From Halalkalibacter oceani (GTDB lineage Bacteria; Bacillota; Bacilli; Bacillales; Bacillaceae_D), in the NCBI RefSeq assembly GCF_040544555.1, contig NZ_JBEPKD010000001.1, positions 310,001 to 374,000 of the forward strand: a DNA stretch of 64,000 bases, given 5' to 3'. Position numbers and translations under genes: made by a program. The first letter of the stretch is position 1. Every line of letters begins with the position of its first letter. The notes under the pieces were generated by a model. That model was not told the origin of the DNA. It worked only from the letters and a program-made list of their open reading frames with translations, and ran no database searches. Below, piece by piece: positions 8,174-17,591 of this stretch.

Positions 8174-10885
8174 TTATAAAGAGATACCTAGCAAACCACG
8201 GGTAAATTGAAAATCGATGTTCCCCTGTTTGAAGAGACGTGGCGTATAATCATGCTCGATTGTTTGCTTACAACGTTCTAAAATTTGTTCTGTCCAGATG
8301 GATGGATCACCGCTTAGGACAAGGTCTAAATCGTTGGCGAATCGTTGCTGCATTGTCAGGTTCGAAGAAATTTGCAGCATTGGCACAAACGGGTGAGTCT
8401 GCATTGGTTGTTCATTCGTCAAGGCAATAAAGAGCTCGACACCCGTTGCAGCTAATCCTGTGATCGTTTCAACCCAGTGCGTAGTGGGTGCCTCCATAAT
8501 ATGGAAACCGTTTTTGCGTGCATGTTCTCCGTAAGATAGCGACGGCTCGATATCCGCTGATGTGAATACTTGCTTATGATAAGCTTCTGTTTCAAGTAAT
8601 TGGCTATTGTCAGGAAGCACCACCAAACCGCCAGCACTGACAATCATTTTTGTTAAAGCAGCTAACTGCTCTCCATCAACATCTGTGATAGAACCGTCAG
8701 TGATAATGCCGACACGCAAGCCTTCCAGCCCGACAACTTCTTCTTTTCGCGGCGAGGTGACAGCCAATTGCCCGGTAAACCACGCTTCGACCTTTTCCGT
8801 TACTTTTTTAATGCCGCCATCAAGCTGAATACTGGCAAAGCCAAGCCGGCTCGGGTCGATGCCATTTTCTTTCATTTGATTTCTCATAAAGTCATTATGT
8901 GTTTTCTCACAGCCATGCTCCAGCAGCAGACAATGTTTGACAAGCGGATGACGGAGATAGCCCATCATCGTGCGGGCATACATCTGCTCAGGCTGACCAG
9001 CCGAGTTCCCACAGCCTTCCGTATGAGCCAATGCCACAAAGCGGGACAGACCTTTTTCCTGACCGAGCTCTTTTTCATTCAGACGCTTGGCGATCATATT
9101 GGCGACCTGACCGGAACAGAGACTCGTCGGTAAAATTAAGCCGATGGCGTCACTGGCGAGATGATCGTTCTGACGCGTAAAGCTGAATGTGACAGAAGGG
9201 ATGACTGCTCCGTCTGTGCGGATGGCAATCGGCTCACCAGTCGGCTCCGGCTTAGTGAGCAGCTCTTTAAGTTTGCTCGCATCGGTCTGCTGCCAGTTGC
9301 GCCAAATTTGTACTTGCGCATGGCCTGCTCTTTCCCCGACACTGCGTTGACCGGAGGCTGTTTTCAACATTAATTCAAATGTTTGCTTGCCGAGCTCATC
9401 CATCGGCATGCCATCCTGATACAGACCGGCATTAATATCCATATCCTTTGAAAGCAGCTCGAACCGGCGGGAAGTCGTCACGACCTTGAGCGTCGGCACA
9501 AACGGAAAGTTGGTCACAGAACCATTTCCTGTTGTAAAGAAAATCAGATTACAGCCGGAGGCAACCTGGCCGGCGATACTTTCAAGATCGTTCCCCGGAC
9601 TGTCCATGAAATGAAATCCTGAATCGTGCATTGGCGCACCGTAATCAATCGCATAATCAAGACGCATATCCGGATCTTTTTTGCGGGCGGCACCAATCGA
9701 CTTCAAATAAATATTATAGAGTCCGCGGAATTTATTTCCGCCTGATGGATTCCCTTCGGCATTCGCCCCATGCCAGGCCGTCCGTGTCTTAAACTCATCG
9801 ACTAACGTTAAAAACTTGCGTGCCGTCTCGACGTCGCGAACTTTCTGCAGAACATACGGTTCAGCTCCGATGAGTTCATCCGTTTCCGCAAGGTTGGCAG
9901 CGCCGCCATACTGGATTAACTCCTTTGAAATCCAACCGAGCAACGGATTGGCGGAAATGCCGGAGAAGGAGTCGGAACCACCGCACTGCAAAGCGATTTT
10001 AAGATGGCTGATTGACTCGGGTGTCCGTTCGATTGCATTTACAGCCGGCAACCATTGTCGGACAATTTCTTCCCCTTTGGCCAAGCTTTCTTCAAATCCA
10101 TCCTGGATAGAAAGAAAGCGGTGCAGAACATCATCAACCGGGTAATCGTGGCTTCTTGCATATTCTTCAACCATTTTGTTGGTAACGCCTTCATTTCCGT
10201 AATCGACGAGCAGAACGGCACCGACGTTTGGGTTGACCATAAATCCGGAAAGGGTCCGTAATAACAATGGAAGGTTGTTCGGCTGCTTTATGTCTCCTTC
10301 TGTATGAGCGACCGGGACAATTCCGTCAATTTGCGGATAATTCGGCAGTTCGTTTTGTAGGCGTGAAGCTAGCTGCTTCACATAGCTGCCGGTGCGTGAA
10401 GTCGTACCGAGTAGAACGACCATGTTTCTTGTACCAACTCCGCGAGCTTTGCTGCGACGGTAGCCCATGAACGTCCGTGTTTCCTTATACGTGGGCAGGG
10501 CAGGGGCAGGCTGAAAGCTTTCCTCATCAAGAACAAATTCCGGTACATCGTCGGAAAAATTCGGCTCCGGCGGCAAGGCGAAGTCAAGCCCACGCACACT
10601 CAGCGCCTCAAGCACTCCGTCGTTAATCACGTAATTTCCAGGCTGGATTTCCTTCTGCGCGACGCCAAATGGCAGTGCCCACGAAAGCATATCATCGCCC
10701 GGCGCAATTGGTTTTACCGCAAAGCGGTGCCCTTCCATGACTGTATAATCCAAAGTCAGCTCCTGCCCCTGATAGTGAATCACCGTACCAGCATCGAGCT
10801 GACGCGTCGCCACTGCGACATTATCTTCCGGTAACGGAAGTCTAGCAACTTCATCAAATTTGTAAGATAAATTCATAGTTTTCAA
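8174..10885 (-). CDS. Altronate dehydratase-like (UxaA/GarD family) tandem-domain protein
   Basis: The family dehydrates sugar acids such as altronate or galactarate with iron. This protein has 903 residues against about 500 for UxaA/GarD. Residues 1-90 resemble the SAF domain and ~140-560 a complete UxaA core (GYRRSKARGVGTRN, LQCGGSDSFSG near 305, PGGNK-like NPSGGNKF, FTTGNGSVTNFPFVP). From ~565 to the end the core fold is repeated: VALAHTEGCGN matches VPVAHTEGDIK of the first copy, and HGCEKTHN matches YGNEGVTNK. Cysteines expected near the metal site are missing from the first copy but present in the second. The gene stands alone behind a cre-like site. Real substrate unknown. Confidence 0.8.
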   Translation of the reverse strand: MKTMNLSYKFDEVARLPLPEDNVAVATRQLDAGTVIHYQGQELTLDYTVMEGHRFAVKPIAPGDDMLSWALPFGVAQKEIQPGNYVINDGVLEALSVRGLDFALPPEPNFSDDVPEFVLDEESFQPAPALPTYKETRTFMGYRRSKARGVGTRNMVVLLGTTSRTGSYVKQLASRLQNELPNYPQIDGIVPVAHTEGDIKQPNNLPLLLRTLSGFMVNPNVGAVLLVDYGNEGVTNKMVEEYARSHDYPVDDVLHRFLSIQDGFEESLAKGEEIVRQWLPAVNAIERTPESISHLKIALQCGGSDSFSGISANPLLGWISKELIQYGGAANLAETDELIGAEPYVLQKVRDVETARKFLTLVDEFKTRTAWHGANAEGNPSGGNKFRGLYNIYLKSIGAARKKDPDMRLDYAIDYGAPMHDSGFHFMDSPGNDLESIAGQVASGCNLIFFTTGNGSVTNFPFVPTLKVVTTSRRFELLSKDMDINAGLYQDGMPMDELGKQTFELMLKTASGQRSVGERAGHAQVQIWRNWQQTDASKLKELLTKPEPTGEPIAIRTDGAVIPSVTFSFTRQNDHLASDAIGLILPTSLCSGQVANMIAKRLNEKELGQEKGLSRFVALAHTEGCGNSAGQPEQMYARTMMGYLRHPLVKHCLLLEHGCEKTHNDFMRNQMKENGIDPSRLGFASIQLDGGIKKVTEKVEAWFTGQLAVTSPRKEEVVGLEGLRVGIITDGSITDVDGEQLAALTKMIVSAGGLVVLPDNSQLLETEAYHKQVFTSADIEPSLSYGEHARKNGFHIMEAPTTHWVETITGLAATGVELFIALTNEQPMQTHPFVPMLQISSNLTMQQRFANDLDLVLSGDPSIWTEQILERCKQTIEHDYTPRLFKQGNIDFQFTRGLLGISL

Positions 10886-10948
10886 ACTCCTTACTGTAGA
10901 TTTCTATCAACAATCTATCATCATGGCTAAAACGATGCTCAAAAAGCT

Positions 10949-10962
10949 TGAAAGCGTTTTAT
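10949..10962 (-). promoter_or_regulatory. cre-like site upstream of the UxaA-like gene
   Basis: TGAAAGCGTTTTAT matches the CcpA operator core at 12 of 14 positions and lies 64 bases upstream of the UxaA-like start. It fits carbon catabolite repression of a sugar-acid gene. Confidence 0.45.
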
Positions 10963-11090
10963 AAATTTTTTAATAAAAATCGAAGTCCCGTTTTTAGCAT
11001 AGATGAGCTCATGTACATATTTTATCACAGAATGAAAAAAACGGCTGATATTTTCTTATAAACAGTTCTTACCTATATTATGTTCAAAGA

Positions 11091-12131
11091 ATGACCATCG
11101 TTCTGGAAGCGGTCTCTGGTGGTTTTTTAGGTGTCGGCGTATTTTTTGTTTTATCCGGCTATCTCATTACAGACCTTCTCATGATGGAGTGGAAGTATAC
11201 TAACCGAATTGATTTTCGCCATTTTTGGATTCGGCGGATCAAGCGTCTGCTTCCTGTCCAGCTTGTCGTCTTACTGGCTGTCGCGCTATGGACAGCGCTG
11301 TTTCATCCTCTGCAATTAGCGGAGCTGTGGGAGGACTGGTTCGCATCACTTTTTTATATGACGAACTGGTGGTTCATCTTTAACGATGTCGGCTATTTTT
11401 CTAATTTCGGACAGCCATCTCCGCTCTTGCATTTCTGGTCGCTCGCTGTTGAGGAGCAGTTTTACCTCGTTTGGCCAGTGTTGCTTTTACTTGGGCTTCG
11501 GTTTGTTCGCAACCGCAAGCTTCTCACTGGTTTGATCTTCATCGGAGCTCTGGCTTCGATCGTTGAAATGGCAGCGCTCTATCAACCGGGGCTATTCGAT
11601 ACTAGCAGAGTCTATTTCGGGACAGATACCCGCGCCTTCTCTTTTCTGATCGGAGCGGCACTTGCGCTAAGTTTACCGAGCCAAATCGTCAAGGAGAAGC
11701 TGGCTGATCATAATGGGGCGCGTCTCGCCCTTAATTTTATCGGGACTGTCAGCTTGGCCGGTTTGCTTTGGATGATGTGGAAGACGACCGAGTATGATGC
11801 TTTCCTGTACCGCGGTGGTATGGTGCTGCAGTCGTTGGCGACAGCTGGCTTGATCGTCGCCGCCGTTCACCCCTCTACTTGGATCAATCGTGTTTTCGAA
11901 TGGAAGTGGCTACGGTGGTTCGGCATTCGTTCATACGGTATTTATTTATGGCATTATCCGATTATCGTTTTGTTCTTTCCGGCAGGAAATGGAGAAAATC
12001 GGCTCATTTGGATGTTGATCCAAATGGGGATTACGCTTGTGGTTGCCACGTTGTCTTGGCGGTTTATTGAGCAGCCAATCCGTTACGGTGCGAAAAGAAG
12101 GAAGTGGAGGGAACTCACTCCTTCACAATAA
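11091..12131 (+). CDS. Acyltransferase 3 (OafA/YrhL) family protein, N-terminally truncated
   Basis: The family O-acetylates cell-surface glycans from inside the membrane. Motifs GGFLGVGVFFVLSGYLIT, FWIRRIKRLLP, HFWSLAVEEQFYLVWP and SYGIYLWHYPI are all present in about nine hydrophobic segments. The usual start, a first helix with GLDGLRAIAV and the conserved active-site His, is absent, and no reading frame upstream supplies it. The C-terminal SGNH domain found in OatA-type proteins is also absent. The ATG has no convincing ribosome binding site. It is probably a 5'-deleted, inactive gene. Confidence 0.65.
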   Translation: MTIVLEAVSGGFLGVGVFFVLSGYLITDLLMMEWKYTNRIDFRHFWIRRIKRLLPVQLVVLLAVALWTALFHPLQLAELWEDWFASLFYMTNWWFIFNDVGYFSNFGQPSPLLHFWSLAVEEQFYLVWPVLLLLGLRFVRNRKLLTGLIFIGALASIVEMAALYQPGLFDTSRVYFGTDTRAFSFLIGAALALSLPSQIVKEKLADHNGARLALNFIGTVSLAGLLWMMWKTTEYDAFLYRGGMVLQSLATAGLIVAAVHPSTWINRVFEWKWLRWFGIRSYGIYLWHYPIIVLFFPAGNGENRLIWMLIQMGITLVVATLSWRFIEQPIRYGAKRRKWRELTPSQ

Positions 12132-12160
12132 ATAAGGAATGAAACCGATTAATGAGCTTG

Positions 12161-12230
12161 AGACAAAACTAGCTTTGGACCTACTGGCAATGGCTTCATA
12201 CGCCACAAGCCCGTTGTGAGAAACCCACTC
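12161..12230 (+). repeat. 70-bp dispersed repeat, copy A
   Basis: The segment from AGACAAAACTAG to GTTGTGAGAAACCCACTC is matched by the reverse complement of 32101-32169. Both copies lie downstream of a gene and show no open frame. Nothing resembling transposase ends is visible. Confidence 0.6.
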
Positions 12231-12303
12231 GTATAATTAATAATTTCAATGAATTACTCATGATACGATAGAATTAATCTATAAGGGGGAGAGAGGGTTT
12301 ACA

Positions 12304-13185
12304 ATGAACTTGCAGCAGCTCGATATTTATTATCGGTTTTGCCAATCGAAAAATGTCACAAAAGTCGCGCGCGCGATGAAATTAAAGCAGCCAACCGTCT
12401 CTTTCCACTTGAAAAAGCTGCGGGAGTCTTTAGGGGTGATTTTATATGAACAAAAGGGGGAAGAAATCGTCTTAACCTCGGCTGGTTCGATGCTTTACCA
12501 GTATGCGGAGAAAATTCTTCTGCTCGTATCGGAAGCCGAGCGGGTGATGAAGGATTATCAATCGTATAAAAGAGGCGAGCTGCAAATCGGGGCGAGTACG
12601 ATTCCGGCAAGCTATCTGTTACCGCCGATTTGCAGTCAGTTCCATGTGAAGCGGCCGAACGTCCATATTACGCTCCATGTTCATTCAGCCCCTACGATCA
12701 TCAAGATGGTCGAAGCAAAGCAGGTCGATTTCGGCATCGTCTCGATTCAACCTCTCCAGCATTCATTGCTGCTATGTAAAGCGATTGTCCCGGATCGTCT
12801 CGTCTTCGTTCATTCCCCCGAGCATCCTTTAGCGGAGAAAGAGCAGATAACGCTCGAAGATATCGAACAAGTCCCGATTTATATTCACCAGTCCGGTTCC
12901 ACGCGCCAAATCATTGATAAATGGGCGGAGCGCGAGAAGCTTGACTTACATATTCAAATGGAATTAACGAGTATTGAGGCGATCAAGCAGATGGTCATTC
13001 TCGGTACGGGGGCGACGATTTTATCGGAGCGAGCAGTGGAGGAAGAAGTAAAACAAAACAAGCTTGCCGTCCGGCCGTTACCAAACTTCATTCACGACCG
13101 GTCGATCTCAGTGATCTACCGGCATGACCGTCCGATCAGTCCGTTGATGCAGGAGTTTATGACCGATGTGTTTCGGAGCGTGTGA
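12304..13185 (+). CDS. LysR-family transcriptional regulator
   Basis: A 293-residue DNA-binding regulator. The N-terminal helix-turn-helix (residues ~3-62, with VARAMKLKQPTVSFHLKKLRESLG) is followed by a periplasmic-binding-like effector domain starting at GELQIGASTIPASYLLP, as in the CysB/CysL branch. GGGGGAGAGAGGG precedes the ATG. The neighbours are not clearly linked to it and no divergent target is present, so its regulon is unknown. A terminator follows at 13222. Confidence 0.92.
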   Translation: MNLQQLDIYYRFCQSKNVTKVARAMKLKQPTVSFHLKKLRESLGVILYEQKGEEIVLTSAGSMLYQYAEKILLLVSEAERVMKDYQSYKRGELQIGASTIPASYLLPPICSQFHVKRPNVHITLHVHSAPTIIKMVEAKQVDFGIVSIQPLQHSLLLCKAIVPDRLVFVHSPEHPLAEKEQITLEDIEQVPIYIHQSGSTRQIIDKWAEREKLDLHIQMELTSIEAIKQMVILGTGATILSERAVEEEVKQNKLAVRPLPNFIHDRSISVIYRHDRPISPLMQEFMTDVFRSV

Positions 13186-13221
13186 CGATAGAAAAGTAGA
13201 TATATTATAGATTATGACTTG

Positions 13222-13257
13222 CTCCCACTTGCAGCTATGCTGCAAATGGGAGTTTTT
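13222..13257 (+). terminator. Terminator after the LysR gene
   Basis: A 13-bp stem, CTCCCACTTGCAG / CTGCAAATGGGAG, with a 5-base loop and a TTTTT tail. Confidence 0.85.
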
Positions 13258-13383
13258 GCTGCGTTTTGCGAGATGAACTTCCAAAAAATCATTTTTTATA
13301 CTGCTTATAGCAAATTTTGTCGAATTATCATATACTAATCTAGTCATATCGAAGAATCCATCATGAAGTAGGAGGCGCACTAG

Positions 13384-15348
13384 TTGTTTACGTCTATTCG
13401 TTCTAAATTATTTACTATCTTTTTACTCGTTTCCCTCGTTCCTTTATTATGTGTAAGCATCTTTTTTTACACAGAAATGCAAAGCGGGTTCTCTCGTTTA
13501 TTAACAGAGAACAAAAATGAAACAAAAGCGACCGTCTCGCTTCAGCTAAATCAGGCCGCGACGGATTTACTCACCCTCACTTCACTTTATGCTAATGATG
13601 TGGAATTGAAGGAAGCCTTTTTAAATCACGACCGGGAGCAGCTTCATCTCAGCATGCAACATATGTATACTCGCTTACAAGCCGAGCACGGGATCGACGT
13701 ATTTGAATTTGGCGATTCGGCCGGAAACGTCTTCTACAGAGCCCATAACCCCGAAAAGTTCGGCGATGATAAAAGCGGGATGGCTGTGATTCAATCCGCT
13801 TTGAATGGGGAGGAACTAGCAGGCTTTGAATTTGGGAACAGCGGCCTGGCCGTTCGTGCTTTTGTGCCAATCAAAGTTGATAACGAAACAATCGGGACTC
13901 TTCAGACTGGTCTGAGCAGTACATTTCTCAATTCGATTACTGACTCATTACAGCGAGTTGATTTAAACATTTTTAATACGGACGGAGAGATCATGGTCTC
14001 TTCGCATGATGATGTGATTGACAGCAGACTCAATGAGCCGCTTATTGAAAAAGTCATGCGCGGAGAAGAGGTGACAGAGGATAGGGGCAATTTGAGAGAA
14101 ACCTACATTCCTCTCTTTGACCCTACCCAGTCCGAGGTGATCGGGATTATTAATTTTAATCAGGATGAATCGATCATCGGACAATTTCAAAACAGAATCG
14201 TCCTTATCCTTTTTATCGTGTTAGGGATAACGGTTTTGGCGATCTCGTTCATCGCCTGGGCAATCAGCAGAAGCTTTTCGAAGCCAATCCAGGACGTGAC
14301 GGAAGTGATGGATGAAATTGCAAAAGGCAATCTCACCGCTGCATTGACGACAAAAAGCAGAAAAGATGAGATCGGAAAATTGTTCAAATCGGTAAATGAG
14401 ACAAAAACGCATTTACGCGAGATCATTCAGACATTAGCTCACTTAACGGGGCGGGTCAATCAGCAATCGGCGATGCTGAGACAATCATCCGAGGAAATCA
14501 TGAATGGCAGTCAGCAAATCTCAATGACGATGCAGGAATTGTCGAACGGAGCGGAATCACAAGCTTCCGCTACAGTTGATTTAACGGAAACGATGCAATC
14601 GTATTCTGCAAAAATAACATCAGCAAGCAAAACCGGAGATGATCTCGCCTCAACAGCCAGTAATGTGCTTAAGCTGACGGAAGCAGGAAAAGAAAGAATG
14701 GATACGTCGATTACGCAAATGGACACGATTCACCAGCGAGTTGATGAAGCAGTGACGAAGGTCGTTAGTCTGGAGCAGAAGTCGAGCGACATTACTAATC
14801 TTGTTAACATGATTCAAGCGGTGGCCGAGCAGACGAACCTGCTTGCGTTAAATGCGGCGATTGAAGCGGCGCGCGCCGGTGAGCACGGTCGCGGCTTTGC
14901 CGTTGTGGCAGATGAGGTTCGCAAGCTTGCTGAACAGGCCGCTCACTCCACGGAGGATATTAAAGCGATCGTCTCCGGAATTCAAACGGAATCCAGGCAG
15001 GCAACGGACGCCTTGCGCTCCAGTTACTCACAGGTCGAGCTTGGGACGAAGCAGATTGATGCTACCGGTCAAACATTGAATGAAATGACGGCTGCGATAG
15101 CCGAAATGATTACAAAAATTAATCAAAATACGTCAGACTTGAAAATGATTGAACAGGACTCGGAAGACATGCAGCAATTTATTGACCATATCGCCTCGAT
15201 TTCCGAGGAATCAGCGGCGGGGATTGAGCAAACAACCGCTTCGACTCAGCAAACCGCAAGTTCAATTGAACAAATTGCGCAAAATACTGATACATTAGAC
15301 CAGCTAGTTCAAGAACTGAATGAAAAAATGAAACGATTTAAAATTTGA
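13384..15348 (+). CDS. Methyl-accepting chemotaxis protein
   Basis: A 654-residue transmembrane receptor feeding the CheA/CheW chemotaxis pathway. TM1 is at about 10-30, followed by an extracellular Cache-like sensor domain to ~270. TM2 is at ~271-295 and a HAMP domain at ~296-348. The coiled-coil signalling domain carries its conserved tip EQTNLLALNAAIEAARAGEH near residue 481. The TTG start follows GTAGGAGGCGC by 5 bases. It is monocistronic, with a terminator 11 bases after the stop. The ligand cannot be inferred. Confidence 0.95.
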   Translation: MFTSIRSKLFTIFLLVSLVPLLCVSIFFYTEMQSGFSRLLTENKNETKATVSLQLNQAATDLLTLTSLYANDVELKEAFLNHDREQLHLSMQHMYTRLQAEHGIDVFEFGDSAGNVFYRAHNPEKFGDDKSGMAVIQSALNGEELAGFEFGNSGLAVRAFVPIKVDNETIGTLQTGLSSTFLNSITDSLQRVDLNIFNTDGEIMVSSHDDVIDSRLNEPLIEKVMRGEEVTEDRGNLRETYIPLFDPTQSEVIGIINFNQDESIIGQFQNRIVLILFIVLGITVLAISFIAWAISRSFSKPIQDVTEVMDEIAKGNLTAALTTKSRKDEIGKLFKSVNETKTHLREIIQTLAHLTGRVNQQSAMLRQSSEEIMNGSQQISMTMQELSNGAESQASATVDLTETMQSYSAKITSASKTGDDLASTASNVLKLTEAGKERMDTSITQMDTIHQRVDEAVTKVVSLEQKSSDITNLVNMIQAVAEQTNLLALNAAIEAARAGEHGRGFAVVADEVRKLAEQAAHSTEDIKAIVSGIQTESRQATDALRSSYSQVELGTKQIDATGQTLNEMTAAIAEMITKINQNTSDLKMIEQDSEDMQQFIDHIASISEESAAGIEQTTASTQQTASSIEQIAQNTDTLDQLVQELNEKMKRFKI

Positions 15349-15358
15349 GAAATGACGT

Positions 15359-15400
15359 AGCTGCTGAAAAAGTGAAAATCATATTTTTTCAGCAGCTTTT
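15359..15400 (+). terminator. Terminator after the MCP gene
   Basis: AGCTGCTGAAAAA pairs with TTTTTCAGCAGCT and is followed by TTTT. The same stem sequence occurs at 41041-41090. Confidence 0.85.
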
Positions 15401-15402
15401 AA

Positions 15403-15488
15403 GTAATGAGCGTAGCCGTTGCCTGATTTTGAAGCCTTGCTACAAATGAGTTTGTCGAAGCAAGGCGCGCAACGTGCGGAGCCATTAC
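15403..15488. repeat. Long two-tier stem-loop element
   Basis: An imperfect 20-bp outer stem (GTAATGAGCGTAGCCGTTGC with GCAACGTGCGGAGCCATTAC) encloses a perfect 8-bp inner stem GCCTTGCT/AGCAAGGC. There is no coding frame. It looks like a dispersed structured repeat or a transcribed RNA fold. Confidence 0.4.
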
Positions 15489-15590
15489 TCTTCTTCGAGT
15501 TACGAAAAAGGAAGTTTTTCAGTGGACTCGGAATGACCTGGTTCTTTAATGTTTTACAAGCATGAATTCAATAGAATATCAAAATAAACA

Positions 15591-15621
15591 TTGACTCTTA
15601 CCTTACGTAAGGGTCTATTGT
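15591..15621 (+). promoter_or_regulatory. MerR-type promoter with 19-bp spacer
   Basis: TTGACT (15591-15596) and TATTGT (15616-15621) are separated by 19 bases, and the spacer contains the perfect palindrome CCTTACGTAAGG (15601-15612). An over-long spacer holding a dyad is the hallmark of promoters activated by MerR-family regulators. It faces the ABC exporter gene. Confidence 0.65.
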
Positions 15622-15624
15622 TTT

Positions 15625-15753
15625 ATGTACGGGGAGCCGCTTTACGTTGCAGCGAATTTGACGGGAGTGACGATGAAAACCTTTGTTGATGACACCAATG
15701 CGAGCAGATCGGACTCGTCTACGATATGCAGCGGCGGTCAGGTATGCAGATAA
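15625..15753 (+). pseudogene. Probable MerR-family regulator remnant
   Basis: A 42-codon frame directly after the MerR-type promoter contains NLTGVTMKT, the start of the MerR helix-turn-helix, followed by a degraded VDDTNASRSDS in place of the usual YDEIGLL region. The dimer helix and effector domain are missing. The identification rests on this short motif plus the promoter. Confidence 0.4.
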
Positions 15754-15777
15754 CCGCTACAATGGGGAGGAATGGAC

Positions 15778-17529
15778 ATGAAACAACAGAATAATTGGAA
15801 CGTGTTTTTATCTTATATTAAACAGGCGAAAATTCCGAAATGGATGATAGCCGTTGCCCTACTATTGAGCTTGATCGAGACAGCGGGAATTCTGATCGTT
15901 CCCGTATTTACAGGTGATATTGTTGACCAGTTTGCGCTCGGCCAGCTGAATGTTATGCTTATTGCCGTTTTAATCGGAGCTTTCGTATTACAGGCGGTAG
16001 CGGGGGCAGTTTCGTATTATTTAATGAGTTATATGGGGGAATGGGTCGTAGCCGATGTGCGGAAGCAGCTTTGGCGGCGAATTTTGCACTTGCCGATCTC
16101 TTATTTCGATGCTTCTCCGTCTGGGGAAACGATGAGCCGGATGACCCATGATACAGATACATTGAAACGACTGATTACCGATCAGCTTGTATCATTCGTC
16201 TCCGGGATTATTACGGTGCTCGGGGCAGCTATTATTTTGCTAATCATTGATTGGAAAATGATGCTTTTGATGCTGCTTGTCGTACCGCTGGCAATCGTTG
16301 TTCTCCACCCCGCCGGACAAAAAATGTATCAGGTCTCGCTGAAAACACAGGATGAAATGGCCTCCTTCTCGGCAGGAATGGCGCGAGTGCTCGGTGATAT
16401 CCGGTTAGTCAAAGCGTATAATGCCGAAGCGGAGGAAGGAAGCCGTGGAACGAGCGCCGTCGACCGTTTATTTCGCTTCGGAATCAGACAGGCAAAAATT
16501 TTAGCGATCATCAGCCCTCTGATGACAATGGTGATGATGATTGTGCTCGTCCTACTGATCGGCTACAGCGGATCCCAGGTTGCCTCTGGTGCTTTAACTG
16601 CCGGAACGATGGTGATGATGATGCTCTATTTGTTCCAGCTGATCTTCCCTTTCACGCAGCTGACATCATTTTTTACTGAGTTTCAAAAGGCGATGGGAGC
16701 CACTGAGCGGATTCAGAAGCTAGTTTCAGATGCAGATGAGCTGCAAGCCGAGGAACAGATAAAAACATATACGCCAATTCCGGCAGAAGAACAGGATATC
16801 CACTTCCAGCATGTGTCGTTCTATTACCCCTCCGCGCAACAGGAAGAAGAACGGGTGCTTACCGATATTAACTGTACGATTCCAGCCGGAAAAGTAACAG
16901 CTGTCGTCGGGCCGAGCGGCAGCGGGAAGACAACGATGTTTGGTTTACTGGAACGATTTTATCAGCCGGTTGAAGGAGATATTCTTTATGGCAGTGCGAG
17001 CCTCCAGGATGTAAAGCTTTCGGATTGGAGAAATCAAATTGGCTACGTCTCACAGGAAAGCCCTTTAATGGATGGGACAATTCGCGAAAATATTTGCTAT
17101 GGGTTGGAAAATGTGCCAGATGAGCAGGTAAGGCAGGCTGCCGAATTGGCGTATGCCGCTCATTTTATCGATGGTTTCCCGAATGGCTTTGAAACGAAGG
17201 TCGGGGAGCGGGGGATGAAATTATCAGGCGGTCAAAGACAACGGATCGCCATTGCCAGAGCACTGATCCGCGATCCAAAAATCCTGATGCTTGACGAAGC
17301 GACCTCCAGCTTGGACAGTGAATCCGAACGCGTTATTCAGAAAGCTTTGCAAACGTTAATGAAGGGACGCACGACAATTGCGATTGCCCATCGACTGTCG
17401 ACCGTTATCAATGCCGATCAGATTATTATGCTGGAAAAAGGCTCCATTACCGGAATTGGCAAGCATGAAGAACTGCTTGCAGAGCATCCTCTCTATCGAA
17501 AACTGGCAGAGCAGCAATTTAATCAATAA
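15778..17529 (+). CDS. ABC exporter, fused permease-ATPase (multidrug type)
   Basis: A 583-residue half-transporter of the MsbA/BmrA type that exports lipids or drugs as a dimer. Six transmembrane helices occupy roughly residues 20-300. The nucleotide-binding domain shows Walker A GPSGSGKTT (~377), the signature LSGGQRQR (~481), Walker B ILMLDEATSSLD (~501) and the switch His in IAHRLST. The ATG at 15778 is preferred to the one at 15772 because GGGGAGG at 15764-15770 would leave only one base of spacing for the latter. A MerR-type promoter upstream suggests drug-induced expression. Confidence 0.93.
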   Translation: MKQQNNWNVFLSYIKQAKIPKWMIAVALLLSLIETAGILIVPVFTGDIVDQFALGQLNVMLIAVLIGAFVLQAVAGAVSYYLMSYMGEWVVADVRKQLWRRILHLPISYFDASPSGETMSRMTHDTDTLKRLITDQLVSFVSGIITVLGAAIILLIIDWKMMLLMLLVVPLAIVVLHPAGQKMYQVSLKTQDEMASFSAGMARVLGDIRLVKAYNAEAEEGSRGTSAVDRLFRFGIRQAKILAIISPLMTMVMMIVLVLLIGYSGSQVASGALTAGTMVMMMLYLFQLIFPFTQLTSFFTEFQKAMGATERIQKLVSDADELQAEEQIKTYTPIPAEEQDIHFQHVSFYYPSAQQEEERVLTDINCTIPAGKVTAVVGPSGSGKTTMFGLLERFYQPVEGDILYGSASLQDVKLSDWRNQIGYVSQESPLMDGTIRENICYGLENVPDEQVRQAAELAYAAHFIDGFPNGFETKVGERGMKLSGGQRQRIAIARALIRDPKILMLDEATSSLDSESERVIQKALQTLMKGRTTIAIAHRLSTVINADQIIMLEKGSITGIGKHEELLAEHPLYRKLAEQQFNQ

Positions 17530-17591
17530 TAAATTGAAACGTTTTGTCATTCTCAACTCTCTAATAGAGGACGAAAGGAGGTTCAAGGCAT

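Noticed and set aside
17531..17546. A cre-like TTGAAACGTTTTG sequence before the sigma factor gene.
   Set aside because: It lacks the central match to the cre consensus and lies after a transporter with no link to carbon use.
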